Source: Megamerina dolium
Taxonomy: Eukaryota > Arthropoda > Insecta > Diptera > Megamerinidae
DNA length: 64,000 nt
Direction: 5' to 3'
Assembly (NCBI GenBank): GCA_963854835.1
Contig: OY978525.1
Span: 46,893,196 to 46,957,195, forward strand
Shown piece after piece: positions 11,683 through 23,263 of this stretch (within the stretch, counting starts at the first letter, position 1; the number at the start of each line of letters is the position of its first letter). The notes below the pieces were generated by a model that did not search any database, was not told the origin of the DNA, and saw only the letters and a list, made by a program, of their open reading frames with translations. The position numbers were made by a program, and so were the translations under genes.

Positions 11683-14627
11683 GAACAAAAATGTCGCGCA
11701 CTTACTAACTAAGAGACAAAATATTGATGCAACACAATTCTTCTCTGCAATCCCAAACAAGAATCAAACCAATTCATACGCTAGTGTGTTAAAACAAAAC
11801 CCACACCAATAAAGCAATGTAAATAATGAGCAGAAGCACTCACTGCCAACCCAAGAGCAAAGTACCCTTGAACATTTGCTTCAAACTTTAATTCAGAATA
11901 TGAACCAATTCATGAACTCAATGCAAACAATGATGCAAGAAATGATGAAAAATCAATCGATGTTACTCCAAACATTGCTATCCAGACCATGAGTCGTCTC
12001 AAGATATGCCACTGGAACGCCAACGGCTTAAGCCAGCACCGTTTGGAGCTAATTCAATTCCTTTAATCCAGCCAGATCGACATAATGATGATATCTGAAA
12101 CCCATTTCACTGACAAATATTGCTACCAAATTCCATATTACAAACTGTACACCACAAATCATCCGCATGGTAAGGCACGCGGAGGAACTGCCATATTGAT
12201 AAAAAGCAGAATAAAACATCATGTTCTCAAAGACTTCAGTAGCGTCTACTTGCAAGCATCATCTATATGTCTGGAAGAAAACATCTCTAAGCTAATAATA
12301 TCTGCGATATACTGTCCCCCAAGATACAGTATTACCGAACAGCAATATAAAAAATTTTTCTCCACTCTTGGTAGCAAATTCTTGGTTGCTGACTGGGGCT
12401 CCCGCTTAATAACTCGAAAAGGCAGAAGACTATGTTCAATCATCACTAACCACGGCTACGATGTTATTTCAAATGGTCAACCGACATATTGGCCGACGGA
12501 TAAGAGGAAAATACCCGATCTCATAGACTTTGGAGTCGCCAAAGGTTTGCAGATGGAAAATATCTCCACAGAGTGTAATTATGATCTATCATCTGACCAC
12601 TCACCCACGGTAATATCTATAAAATCACTAAGCCCCCAAGGCAATTGCGTTTGAAAGAAAATAGACTGGTTGAAATTTAAGAAATATATAAATTCTCATC
12701 TTCCTCTAAGTACTGTATTAAGAAATGGACACGATATAGACTCAGCACTCGAAAAAGTCAACCAGCTGCTCTCATTAGCTCTCAGCTCAGTCACCTGCAC
12801 AAGGGTATGCAAGCAATCAAACTATAGCCCATACACACCAGCTGACATTGAATTGCTAGTAAGACAGAAAAGAAAACTCGGAAGGCAATGGCAGGAATTC
12901 AGATCACCGAATCTGAAAACACAGCTGCTATAGCACTGTACTCGAAAGTTAAAGCAAACCTTAAAAAAATAAAAACAACAAAGAGTTAGAAGAGCACATA
13001 GCCAAATTAACACCTGGTGAAGTGTCAGACTACTCTTTGTGGAAATCAGCAAAAAACTCACATCGGCCAATTCTCACTGATTCCCCCATCCGTTTGAGTG
13101 ACGGTAATTGGGCTAGAAGCAACTATGAGAAGGGTTTGGCTTTTGCATACCACCTAAAAAGTGTGTTTACACCCAATCTACCCTCTTCACAGTCCTCATT
13201 ACCAAAATTAACTTCACAACCTTGCTCAATAACGCTCAAAATTAAAAAAAAAGGACAAATTCAAAGCAATTTATAAAGATTTAAACCCAAAAAAATTACC
13301 TGGTGCAGATAAAATTGCTGGTAAAATGATAAAAGAGCTACCTCCGGCTTCAGTAATTCATCTCATGCACATTTTCAATGCTATCCTTCGTATTAAACAC
13401 TATTCCAATGCTGGAAAACTTCAAAAATTATTATGATAGCAAAACCAGGAAAAGACCCTACAAAAGTTGCATCGTACAGACCTATCAGCCTCCTGCCTCT
13501 ACTCTCTAAAGTGTTCAAAAAGCTACTTGTCATGAATATAACTCCATTTATTAATTCAACCAACTGATTCCCCAACATCAGTTTGGATTTAGAAAACAGC
13601 ACAGCACAATAGAACAAGTCCACCGCATTGTAACTCTGATAAGGAACACTTTGAAGAAAAAAAAGTATTGCTCAGCTGTCTTTCTTGATATTACACAAGC
13701 TTTCGATAAAGTATGGCACGATGGCCTTATTTACAAACTCAAACTATTACTGCCTGCAAATGTCTCCTCATTGCTTAGTAGCTACCTCACGAAAAGACAA
13801 TTTCTCGTACATCACAAGGATTACACAACAAATCCATTGGATATTCACGCTGGCGTTCCTCAAGGAAGCGTTTTGGGCCCCTTACTGTATATCTTATGCA
13901 CTTCAGATATGCCCAACAATAACTATACATTTATATCGACCTTTGCAGATGATAAGGCAATATTGTGCTCTGCAGACTCATTGCGATTCTCTCGAAATCT
14001 GGCTAGCAAAATGGCGTATAAAAGTCAATGAATCAAAGAGTGTACATGTAACCTTCACGCTAAGGCCAGATACATGTCCCCCACTTAAATTAATGGCCAA
14101 TCAGTTCCACAATATTCCTCAACAGAGTACTTGGGTATTCACCACGACAGAAGGCTGACCTGGAAAAATCACATAGAGGCAAAGAAAACTCAGATCAAGC
14201 TTAAAATTAATCAGTTATGGTGGCTGTTACACAAAAGACCAAAGTTGAATCTCGAATACAAAGTGCTATTATATAAAGCAATCCTGAAGTCAATCTGGAC
14301 TTATGGTATTCAGTTTTGGGGCACCGCATCTCCCTCAAATACCGAAAAATTGCAGCTAATACAATCCAAGTGTCTGCGAATTATTGTAAACGCGCCTTGG
14401 TATATGAGGAACGTTAACGCTAGGCAATTGTTGCTGGGCATCGTCGATTAAAAAGAAAAGACACACTGAATATGCTGTGAAATTGCTATACCTCGCGCCT
14501 CAACAAATTGTGATGGAACGTAGGGAATATCATATAATTTTAGTTAGTTTGTAAGATTTGAATACTTATTGTTAGTTTCTAAGTAATTTAGAAAGATGCA
14601 ATAAAAGTAGCTTAAAAAAAAAAAAAA
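11683..14627 (+). pseudogene. Jockey-clade LINE, copy 1, 5'-truncated and inactivated
   Basis: The end of ORF1 (Gln/Met-rich, to 11992) overlaps the ORF2 start as ATGA at 11989-11992. ORF2 has an endonuclease start (Cys-His-Trp-Asn-Ala-Asn-Gly-Leu; Ser-Glu-Thr-His-Phe; Ser-Asp-His-Ser-Pro) and a jockey RT (Phe-Leu-Asp-Ile-Thr-Gln-Ala-Phe-Asp; Gly-Val-Pro-Gln-Gly-Ser-Val-Leu-Gly-Pro; Phe-Ala-Asp-Asp). Against copy 2 it lacks the endonuclease block Gly-Asp-Phe-Asn-Ala-Lys-His and a segment just after Phe-Ala-Asp-Asp, and it has several stops and frameshifts. The 3' UTR ends in 14 A residues (14614-14627). Confidence 0.85.
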
Positions 14628-14687
14628 CGTATTAACTTTAAATTATAATTTCCATTCGGTAAATTTGATATTGTAATAGACCTATTA

Positions 14688-15445
14688 CGAGGGCAGATTG
14701 ATAATGAAGCTACCTAAGCAGGAAAAAATCATTTTTTTTTTTTCAAAAACCATTTATTTCTCAACATAGTCTCCTTTTACTTCGACAAGTTTAGTAAGAC
14801 GATATTCCAACTTTTTTATACCATCTGAATAATACGATTTCGGGAACGCCGAAATCGAATTATTACCGCGTTAGTTTCGGTAATCACTTCTTCGTTTGAG
14901 CTGAATCTTTTTCCTGCGAGCCATTTTTTCAAGTTTGGAAACAGGAAAAAGTCACTAGGAGCTAAATCTGGACTATAAGGTGGATGATCAACCAATTCGA
15001 AGTGTATTTCATGTAATTTTAGCTTCGTATCTAATGCTGTGTGAACCGGTGCGTTGTCTTGAAGAAAGAGCACTTTTTTCTTCTTTAAATGTGGTCGTTT
15101 TTTCTTGATTGCATCATTCAATTGATCCAATAATGCACGATAATACTTTCCTGTGATTGTGAATCCTTTTTCAAGATAATCGATAAGCAATATTCCGAGT
15201 GCATTCCAAAATACAGTGGCCATAACCTTGCCAGCTGATTTCACTGCCTTCGCCTTCTTCGGAGCACTTCCTGTGAAGTGGTCTCTCGAACTCGTTTTTG
15301 TTCGACACTGAGCAAACTCAGCACCCATCTTGCCGCTAGCTTTTTCATATGCAAATGTTCATGCAAAATGTTGAACACACGTTCATATGAGATGTTTGGG
15401 CTGCCTTTTTCGTACTTAGGTAGCTTCTTTATCAATCCGCCCTCG
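14688..15445 (-). mobile_element. Mariner (DD34D) with internal deletion, copy 1
   Basis: Inverted ends of about 30 bp (CGAGGGCAGATTGATAATGA at left, reverse complement at right) are flanked by TA. Minus-strand frames (15495-15241 and 15328-14816) encode mariner transposase: Val-Phe-Asn-Ile-Leu-His-Glu-His-Leu, then Gln-Asp-Asn-Ala-Pro-Val-His and Tyr-Ser-Pro-Asp-Leu-Ala-Pro-Ser-Asp with 34 residues between the second and third Asp. At 758 bp it is well short of the usual ~1.3 kb: the N-terminal DNA-binding part and the stretch with the first catalytic Asp are gone. It could only move if transposase is supplied from elsewhere. Confidence 0.8.
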
Positions 15446-15647
15446 TATATGTACTGTAGAGACCTATTATTTATTTTTGTCATCTGGCAGCACATATGTT
15501 AGCCAAAGCTCTGTACAGCATACGAATGAAACTTTTGTAAAGTTTGTGCAAAAGCTTTCATTCGTGTGTTGTATAAAAGAGCAAACTTTTTCGACTGGCG
15601 CGTTTGGATTTGCACGACAGCGTGGAAGGGTAAGTTTTTATTATATA

Positions 15648-16283
15648 TGAGTAATACCAAAGAACGTGTAATACCAGAGAAGTCCTAATTTGGCTTTTGA
15701 GCTTATTTCTGATTACAACTATCAGGGTCACTTAACAGAGTTGTGGAATACAGAGATTTTGAGAGAGCAATGCCATGAACTGAAGAGCAAATGATGTAAA
15801 TTAACATAGGAAAATAATATTGAATTTTATGTGGCAATGCTACCTTTATATACACATATGTGGATTTTGCTATTTACTTGATTGATTATATTAAGAAATA
15901 GAAATTAGGAACAAAAAAGCGACAAACCGATTTTGTATGTGTCCACAATATATGAATATATGTGGATTGGAGGATTGTATGGGGGAGGGTGGAAGTGTTT
16001 TTATTTCTTTGTTTTGTTTTCATTACGGTTTTGATATATTCGTATTCTGTGCAGAATGTATACAAAATATTTTTGATTGATATTTTGAATTGATTGCCAT
16101 TGATTCCCTGATTTACTTCAAACAAATTTAAATAATACTTACCTATTAAATGCTAACCAGCATTTCCTACAAATCATGATTATGATCATATTTATTTAAT
16201 TTCTATTCTATCAAAAATCCAAATTATTCATAATTAATATTAATAATCAAAATGTAGTCATACTAACAATATTTAATATAATT
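15648..16283 (+). repeat. Left arm of a ~650-bp inverted repeat
   Basis: This non-coding stretch reappears, reverse-complemented with few differences, at 23264-23934. The match runs from GTAATACCA...GAACGTGTAATACCAG to the edge of the BEL LTR at 16284. I see no coding content; it may be two opposite copies of an unnamed repeat. Confidence 0.8.
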
Positions 16284-16593
16284 TGTAGGATGAAGGAGCC
16301 TCTTCCTTAACAGCACGAATTTGCAAGAGCAATAATAGTTGTTAAATTTTATTATATATCGATCAAAAACAATGCGTTATGTTTTCCATTCATCCGTATT
16401 ACTGATTTATTACATCAAATTCAATTTAACATGTACAAAGCATAAAAGGGAATTAAAAATAAGAGCATTAAGCAAACAATTGAGCATAATATATAAGTAT
16501 GAAAGAAAAATATATACATACATAAGTATAATAGACAAATAGCAAATGAGAACAATTAAGTGGTTTTATGATTTCTTAATCTATGGCTCAACA
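16284..16593 (-). repeat. 3' LTR of BEL copy 2
   Basis: In element orientation it begins TGTTGAGCCATAG directly after the purine tract AACGGGGCCGGGA and ends CATCCTACA. It matches 22117-22276 over the shared part. Confidence 0.75.
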
Positions 16594-16617
16594 TCCCGGC
16601 CCCGTTTGAAAGACCTT

Positions 16618-18109
16618 TCAAACAGGTAACACAGCAATCTTATGGATAGGACGACGAATGATGCCTATTAAGGTACGGATATCAACAACTCGAATGCGTG
16701 AATCTTTACCAGGTATGCAGTTGACAAGTTTACCCAAGTGCCAATGCTGAGGAGGAACGTTATCTTCATGAATGATGACCATTGTTCCATTTGTGATGTT
16801 TGAGTGATCAGCTGACCATTTTGTGCGCATTTGAAGCTCGTTGATATAATCATGACCATTTTTTCCAAAACGATTGTTTGATGGCGGTAATGCGAGACGA
16901 TTTGTCGAGACAGTTGATGTTGGACGACACATTACGCTCCGGAAGTGCCTTAAAATTAGTACCAATAATAAAATGGGCTGGAGTAAGTGCTTCGAAGTCG
17001 CTGGGGTCAGTTGGAAGTGGTGTTATAGGACGAGCGTTGAGAATTGCTTCAATTTCGTTCAAGACTGTTGTCATTTCCTCATATGTTAGCCTTGAGTTTT
17101 TCAAACTGCGGTTCAAATGACCCTTAGCTGACTTCACAGCGGCCTCCCAAATGCCGCCAAAGTGAGGTGCTCTAGGAGGAATGAAATGAAAGTTTATAAA
17201 TTCATTAGCGCAATACTTAACAATCGCATCTTGATGCCCTCTATCAAAGAGAAAAGCCATGAGTTTGTTCCTTGCACTAACAAAGTTCGTTGCGTTGTCA
17301 TAAAAAATATCAGAAGGCAAGCCTCTGCGGACGATAAGTCGCTTTAGTGATGCTAAAAAGGCATTTATTGACAAGTCTGCCACAAGTTCAATGTGTTCCG
17401 CCTTAGAAGCCAAACAAATAACAATAACGATCTAGGCCTTGTAAGGTGTTTTTCCTCTAATACGGAGATAGATATCGGCAGGGCTGCAAAAATTAACTGC
17501 GCATCGTGCGAAAGGGCGTGAACTGAACGCTCAACTGGTAAATTTCCCATCATTTGTTGTAGAAATTTAGGTTTGTATCGTACGCAGTGGACACAATTTC
17601 TGACCACGTGTCTCGCAATGTCTCGTGCGTTTGCAATCCAAAATTCGAGGTGTATCAGAGCAAGTAATGCTTTGGGACCAGCGTGATAATTTTTGAGATG
17701 CAATTGCCGAACGTATTGCTTGACGAATTCGCACTTGCGAGGTAGTAGAATTGGATGCTTGAGGTTTTCTGGTAAGTCAGCCAATTCGAGGCGCCCGCCG
17801 ACTTTTAGCAACGGAAAATCTCCACTGTCATCGATGAAAGGATTTAAGTACTGCAAAGTGCCAGTCACCGTCAACTCTCTTTAGCAGATGAATGTCTTCA
17901 GCGAAATAGTGTTGTTGTATGTTCCATACGATGCATCGTAAAGCATGTTGCAACTCCTGAGGGGAAAGAGGTTTTGGTTGTTGTTTATTTTGCGAAGGCT
18001 TGCGTAAATTCGTGTAAAAACGAAACATCCAAGCAATGAGACGAACGCTATGTGAATATGAACTACATCTGTCAACAACATCAATTACACAATTTGTTAC
18101 CACGACCAT
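16618..18109 (-). pseudogene. BEL/Pao integrase region (frameshifted)
   Basis: Frames at 18109-17828, 17874-17365, 17413-16850 and 16965-16618 together cover the integrase. The zinc-binding part shows Leu-His-Leu-Lys-Asn-Tyr-His-Ala-Gly and Cys-Val-His-Cys-Val-Arg-Tyr-Lys. The catalytic core shows Tyr-Asp-Asn-Ala-Thr-Asn-Phe and, after Pro-Pro-Arg-Ala-Pro-His-Phe-Gly-Gly, Ile-Trp-Glu with the catalytic Glu. The first core Asp region is scrambled by a frameshift near 17440-17500. The last frame is a DUF5641-like C-terminal tail. It would insert the cDNA; this copy cannot be translated whole. Confidence 0.8.
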
Positions 18110-18399
18110 CTTAACGCTGCCTTTCGCTTTTCCTTTTCAACTACTTCCATGTCTATTTCGCTACAGTTATCTTTGGTCCAATTTTGTATGTCTTCATAGA
18201 GAAACTGTGGTCCGGTGTACCATATAGATTTGCAAAGTTCATCAACAGAGCTGCCTCTAGATACAATGTCAGCTGCATTGCAGAGCGTTGTGACGTGTCC
18301 CCAGTAGGAATCAGCTGTGGGGTCTTGATTTTAAGATACTCGATTACCGACGAATGCTGAAAGCGCAGCCGAGTACGTTTTTAGCCAGTGTAGCACTAT

Positions 18400-18868
18400 C
18401 TACGAATCTGTCCATAGATACATATCAGAAACACGATTACAAAATATTGGATTAATTTTTGCAACAAGCCGAGCGAGGAGTAGAGCACCGTAAAATTCTA
18501 GTTTCGGCAGCGATTGCTTTTTAATTGGTGCTACTTTAGACTTTGCTGTAAGAAGATGAACACTGATGTTGCCGTACTTATCCACCACACGAATATATAT
18601 GTAACAGCCGTACGCACGAATAGATGAATCGCAAAATCCATGGAGCTGAAATGACTGCGCATCTGATGAAAGGCAATATCTTGGAATGGAAATTGAAGAA
18701 AGTTCTGATAAACTATTTATGAAATTATTCCAAGTAGAGTATATGTTTTGTGAAACAGATTCATCCCATTCAAGCTTAAGAAGCCACAATTATATAATTA
18801 ATTATTTTTGCCGATATAATAACAGGAGCTAAAAGTCCCAATGGATCAAAAAGCGAGGAGGCAATGGA
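18400..18868 (-). pseudogene. BEL/Pao RNase H-side region
   Basis: The frame 18789-18400 encodes the BEL segment after RT: Leu-Glu-Trp-Asp-Glu, His-Gly-Phe-Cys-Asp-Ser-Ser...Ala-Tyr-Gly-Cys-Tyr, Leu-Pro-Lys-Leu-Glu-Phe...Leu-Leu-Ala and a terminal Trp-Thr-Asp-Ser, fitting RNase H active-site residues (Asp, Glu, Asp). A stop and frameshifts separate it from RT and integrase. Confidence 0.75.
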
Positions 18869-18869
18869 A

Positions 18870-20599
18870 AGAATTTATCGCTTTGTAATTTTGTTTGTTA
18901 TAGGTAGTTTCGACTTTGGTTTGAATGAAAACAAAAGGACGTCTTTATTTTGGTCCCAGTTAAGCCCAAGAGCACTTATGATTGAAGTATCGAAGTTCAA
19001 GTCTTTTGCAGCCTTATCGTTTTTATATTGCTCATGATTGGAATGCCACTTTGTTAGTTCGAATTGTCCTAGTTTTAGAAGGTCTGTCATTTCATGCTTA
19101 ATTTCAGAAAGCATCGCCAGAGAATCACCACCGCATATAAGGTCATCAACGTAGGATGTTTTAACTGTTCTTAAACCTATTTCATATTGAGAAGCATGTC
19201 GGTCAGCTAAGTATATCAAGCTTCGCATAGCTAAATATGGCGTTGCAGCCATATTTACTGCAGCCATAGTTACTGTATTTAGCTGATGTGTGAATTTCAG
19301 TATCTGGCGAATTCCTCCAAAGTATATATTGATACTTACGATCTTTGGGAGCCATGAGTACCTGCCTGTACATTTTTGTGATGTCAGCCGTAAGAGCGAA
19401 GCGATAGAGACGAAAATGAAGGAGAAATATTACCAAATCACTCTGAAGAGTTGGTCCAACCACTTGAATCTCATTTAAAGATTTTTGTGAAGTGGTGCGA
19501 CAGGAAGCGTCAAACACAACCCTTAATTTTGTTGTAGTGCTTGATGGCCTTAAAACGCAATGATGAGGAATTTAGTAGTGAGGCTCATTTAGGTTAGGGT
19601 TCTTTTTTAAACTCATGTGGCCCAATTTCTCATATTCTTCCATGAAAGCTACATACTGCTCTTTGAGCTCTGGAGAACGGGATAAACAACGTTCTTGTGC
19701 AACAAACCTTCTCAATGCCGTGTCATATGAATTTCCCAAGCATAGAGGATCATCTTTAAATTTCAAGCTAACCACGATCCTGCCATCGCGGTTTTGATAG
19801 ACTGTTTCAGTGTACAACCGCTCACAACTGTATTTCTCACGAGTCCACACATGCACAGTGTTCGAAATTTCTTTGATTTTCCAGAAGCGTTCTAATTTTT
19901 CGTCCAATGAGTCATCGTATGTTAGCAAGCATGTAGAGGTTTGCGCGCTAGGGTGCCTTTGAAATCGACCCGATACAACCCAACCTAATAGCGTTTTCTG
20001 CAAAACAGGTAAGTTGTCGCCAAGTCGAATCTGGCCAACAGAGAGGCTGAAAAAGCTTTCTGTTCCTAGAAGTAAATCAACACTTTCAGATTTGTAGAAT
20101 TCGTCTTCAGCGAGATCAGTGTTCTTTGGAATATTCCAAGACGAGATGTCTATTTCTACCTCTGGTTGATAAGCAATGTGCGAAGAGACACAGAATGTTA
20201 AAGGAAGTTCAAACCCAGTAGTTCGTGATTTTATAGTAGTTGAAGTTTTATACTTGATGTTGGATGGCGTATTTCCAATACTGTAAATAGCAATGTTGTG
20301 TTTCCCTCTGGGTAGTTGAAGCCTTTGAGAAAAATCATCAGTGATAAAATTCACTTGCGAGCAAGGATCCAATAAAGCTCTGCACAGCCTGTAGCCACCT
20401 GAAGCGTCACGAACCAGTATCATAGCTGTGGCAAGAATTATATGATCCATTGAAGAGTTATTTATGTGTGTATGTACAGTGGCATCTCTGGCAGCGGCAT
20501 CTCTTGAAGTAGATGGTAAAATTGACATTGATGACGATAGTGGATTAGTGCTTGTTGATGTTTCTGCTGATACCGCAGCGGCATTACGATGAAGCAAGC
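18870..20599 (-). pseudogene. BEL/Pao protease and reverse transcriptase
   Basis: The 20597-19572 frame begins in the Gag linker and holds a DUF1758-type aspartic protease (Arg-Ala-Leu-Leu-Asp-Pro-Cys-Ser-Gln-Val-Asn-Phe-Ile-Thr), followed by Asp-Leu-Leu-Leu-Gly-Thr-Glu and the RT lead-in. RT continues at 19517-19203 (Phe-Asp-Ala-Ser-Cys-Arg; Ala-Asp-Ile-Thr-Lys-Met-Tyr-Arg-Gln-Val) and 19267-18875 with the catalytic Tyr-Val-Asp-Asp. Asp-Pro-Cys replaces the usual Asp-Ser/Thr-Gly, as in many BEL proteases. Two frameshifts break RT. Confidence 0.85.
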
Positions 20600-21470
20600 T
20601 ATAATGTTGACGAGCGCAAAATTTGCATCCATGTAATGATGGGCACCGCGAAAGTTGATGTCCCTTGGTGAGACAGTTAAGGCAAAGATTCAGCTTCTTT
20701 ACGTGCTTCTTAAAATAGTTTCTTAAAATCTATGGATTCTTTCCACTTCCGATTAGTATGTTCGTCAGCCTTTTGCAAAACTAAGTATATAAGCATAGCT
20801 TGCGAAATTTCATTTTCTGTGCCCAAGGACAGAAGAGAACCATAGATGGCTGAAGCACTGTCTACGAGACTTCGCAATTGATGACCACTTGACTTGACTT
20901 GGTAATATTTTCAAGGAATTTTAGGGTAGCATTGTCATAACGTGCGTTGAGTCTCTCTAAAGCCTTAGGGTAATTTTCATTAGTAACCTGGAAAGCATTG
21001 ACGGTTTCTAATGCTTGCCCTTGGATACAGTTTCGTAGGTGGTTAAATTTCTCTATGTTAGAAAAGCTGAGCTCACGATCAATGATTTGTTTAAACGAAG
21101 TCATATAATTCCAATATTCAGAATATCTGCCACTAAAAGAAGGCAACTTTAAATGCGGCAGCTTAGAGTTTTGAATAGGCATTATGCAAGTATTTTCAGA
21201 AGACGTTGTGTCGTTTAGGTCTTCGCCTAATTGCGATTATATGGCTAATTTTGTAGTGATATACAAATCTTCTAAATCAGCGCGAGTATTATCATCACTA
21301 TCAAGCTTTCCGATGTTTGTTTGAATTGTGAGAATTTGCTTGAAATATGATTACAGAATTCCTGCTACAGAAATAATTTTCCCTTCTCCTCGCACTTTTT
21401 TGTTTTTAATGCGCATTATACTTTTCCTTGTACTAGAGCGCTGTTGCTTTAACTCTTCTAAAGACATGTT
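20600..21470 (-). pseudogene. BEL/Pao Gag of copy 2
   Basis: A start Met-Ser-Leu-Glu-Glu-Leu lies near 21466. An in-frame stop follows about 40 codons later. The 21182-20862 frame is a DUF1759-like core (Leu-Pro-Ser-Phe-Ser-Gly-Arg...Tyr-Trp-Asn-Tyr; His-Leu-Arg-Asn-Cys-Ile-Gln-Gly-Gln-Ala). Near 20600-20690 a knuckle pair follows: Cys-Leu-Asn-Cys-Leu-Thr-Lys-Gly-His...Cys, then Cys-Lys-Phe-Cys-Ala-Arg-Gln-His-Tyr-Ser-Leu-Leu-His. Confidence 0.75.
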
Positions 21471-22090
21471 GAAGTAAGAAGATAAGCGACGAAAATGTAG
21501 CGCAACGAGACGAAATATAGTATGCAATTAACGTCAAGTGAATTAATTTTTCTCTACGAGGGTTCTCAACGGCAAGCAATGATATGAAGTCAAAGAAATT
21601 GAATATTTATATGCAGGTGGAGATAATTAAATGATGAAAGAGCAGCGATAGAGGCAACTGTAAGGTGTAGTAAGCTACGGCGCAACAATGTGACTGTACT
21701 GCATGAAGAACCTTTGTATTGATGAGCGTGAAGAACAAAAAAAAAAAGAAATAGCGAAAGTGGCGCAAAAACAACTGAGTTAATGCGTCAAAGCAAACAG
21801 TAAATTGTATCTAACTGTTTTTAAGCAAATTTTAGTTTTTGTTGGAAATTTCATTGCAAAAAGTAACGTTTCCTCGTCGTATCAATCTGGCTGGTACAGT
21901 ACCGAAAAATGTTACCTCTCCAAATGTACTTGTATTCTTTTATATTGAATAGTTTAATTTTTTACAGCAATGATTTAATGATGAATCGAATGATGAAGCC
22001 AACTTTATTGCTATATTGCTATATTTATTTATATATTTAAAAATAAATAATAAAAATTTCAATTAATTTAATCGATTTTATTAGAATCGT

Positions 22091-22108
22091 GCCCCACGTT
22101 GGGCGCCA
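22091..22108 (-). promoter_or_regulatory. Primer-binding site of BEL copy 2
   Basis: Reads TGGCGCCCAACGTGGGGC in element orientation, a few bases from the 5' LTR, as expected for a tRNA primer-binding site. Confidence 0.75.
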
Positions 22109-22116
22109 AAAAATAT

Positions 22117-22276
22117 AGGATCAAGGAGCTTCTTCTTTAACCGCACGAATTTGCAAGAGCAATAATAGTTGTTAAATTTTATTATATATCGATAAAAAAC
22201 GATGCGTTATGCTTTCCAATCATCCGTATTACTGATTTATTACATCAAATTCAATTTAACATGTACAAAACATAAA
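22117..22276 (-). repeat. 5' LTR of BEL copy 2, truncated
   Basis: It matches 16284-16445 of the 3' LTR and stops where a 5'-truncated SINE begins. The missing half contains the expected promoter side. Confidence 0.75.
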
Positions 22277-22610
22277 GTGTGTTCGCCTTCTGATCTGTAG
22301 GTCGTGGTTCAATCCCCGGCTGATGCATAACAAATTTAATATCGATAAGATTTTCCTTTCGAATGGTACCCACCTGTCGGCAAGCAATTGGCAATTCTTC
22401 CGACAGTAACAACTTGCCATGAAAAAGCTTCTAAAAGAACTTTATGAGAAAGCTCAGAAAAAGTGATGTCACAAGTGTTCTGCCGTTCGGAACCGGTTAA
22501 AATAAGTAGGTCCCTTCTAATACTGCCCAAATTTAAGACGCACAACAGTAATGGAAGAGAAGCTCGGTCAATGAGCCCTTTGGGGCTTTAAGTGCCACAT
22601 ATTTAATTTT
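22277..22610 (+). mobile_element. SINE copy, 5'-truncated
   Basis: Same family as 4898-5257 but lacking the first ~23 bases with the A box; the B box (GGTTCAATCCC) remains. The terminus AAGTGCCACATA is kept. Confidence 0.85.
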
Positions 22611-22629
22611 ATTTATACGAGGGCGGATT

Positions 22630-22906
22630 ATCACTATTACTGTTACTATTACTAATATTTCGATTATAATACTTTTAAAACTATTACTAAAATGATGTTA
22701 AATATTGTTACTATTATTACTATTTCGATTAGTACTATTAAAACTATTACTAAAATGATTCTAAATATAGCTATTATTACCACTTTTCGATTATTACTAT
22801 TAAAACTATTACTAAAATAATTCTAAATATTGCTATTGTTACTATTTTTCGATTATAAAACTATTTAAACTATTACTAAAATTATATTATATATATTATA
22901 TTATAT
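22630..22906. repeat. 62-bp minisatellite
   Basis: Four imperfect head-to-tail units of 62-65 bp share ACTATTACTAAAAT and start near TTTCGATTA. A further partial unit follows the SINE at 23264-23310, so that SINE sits inside the array. Confidence 0.75.
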
Positions 22907-22908
22907 GG

Positions 22909-23262
22909 GTGCCGTAGCTCAGTGGTTAGTGTGTTCGCCTTCTGATCTGTAGGTCGTGGTTCAATACCCGGCTGATGCATAACAAATTTTATATAGAAAA
23001 GATTTTTCTTTCGAATGGTACCCACCTGTCGGCAAGCAATTGGCAATTCTTCCGACAGTAACAACTTGCCATGAAAAAGCTTCTAAAAAGAACTCTGTGA
23101 CAAAGCTCAGAAAAAGTGATGTCACAAGTGTTCTGCCGTTCGGAACCGGCTAAAATAAGTAGGTCCATTCTAATACTGTCCAAAATTTAAGACGCACAAC
23201 AGTAATAGAAGAGAAGCTCGGCCAATGAGCCCTTTGGGGCTTTAAGTGCCACATATTTTTTT
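22909..23262 (+). mobile_element. SINE copy, full length
   Basis: Starts GTGCCGTAGCTCAG and keeps both pol III boxes. It is inserted in the 62-bp minisatellite, with similar AT-rich sequence on both sides. Confidence 0.85.
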
Positions 23263-23263
23263 T

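Larger units (their letters stand above)
16284..22276 (-). mobile_element. BEL/Pao LTR retrotransposon, copy 2, nearly complete but broken
   Basis: A full LTR (16284-16593) and a truncated partner (22117-22276) are direct repeats. Between them, in minus-strand order, lie a primer-binding site, Gag with zinc knuckles, aspartic protease, RT (Tyr-Val-Asp-Asp), RNase H and integrase, the BEL/Pao order. The frames are separated by frameshifts and stops. It sits between the two inverted-repeat arms. The outer end of the 5' LTR was lost; a 5'-truncated SINE begins exactly there. Confidence 0.85.

Noticed and set aside
22619..22637. Short match to the mariner end (TACGAGGGCGGATTA)
   Set aside because: Only about 15 bases and no second end; may be a relic but cannot be supported.
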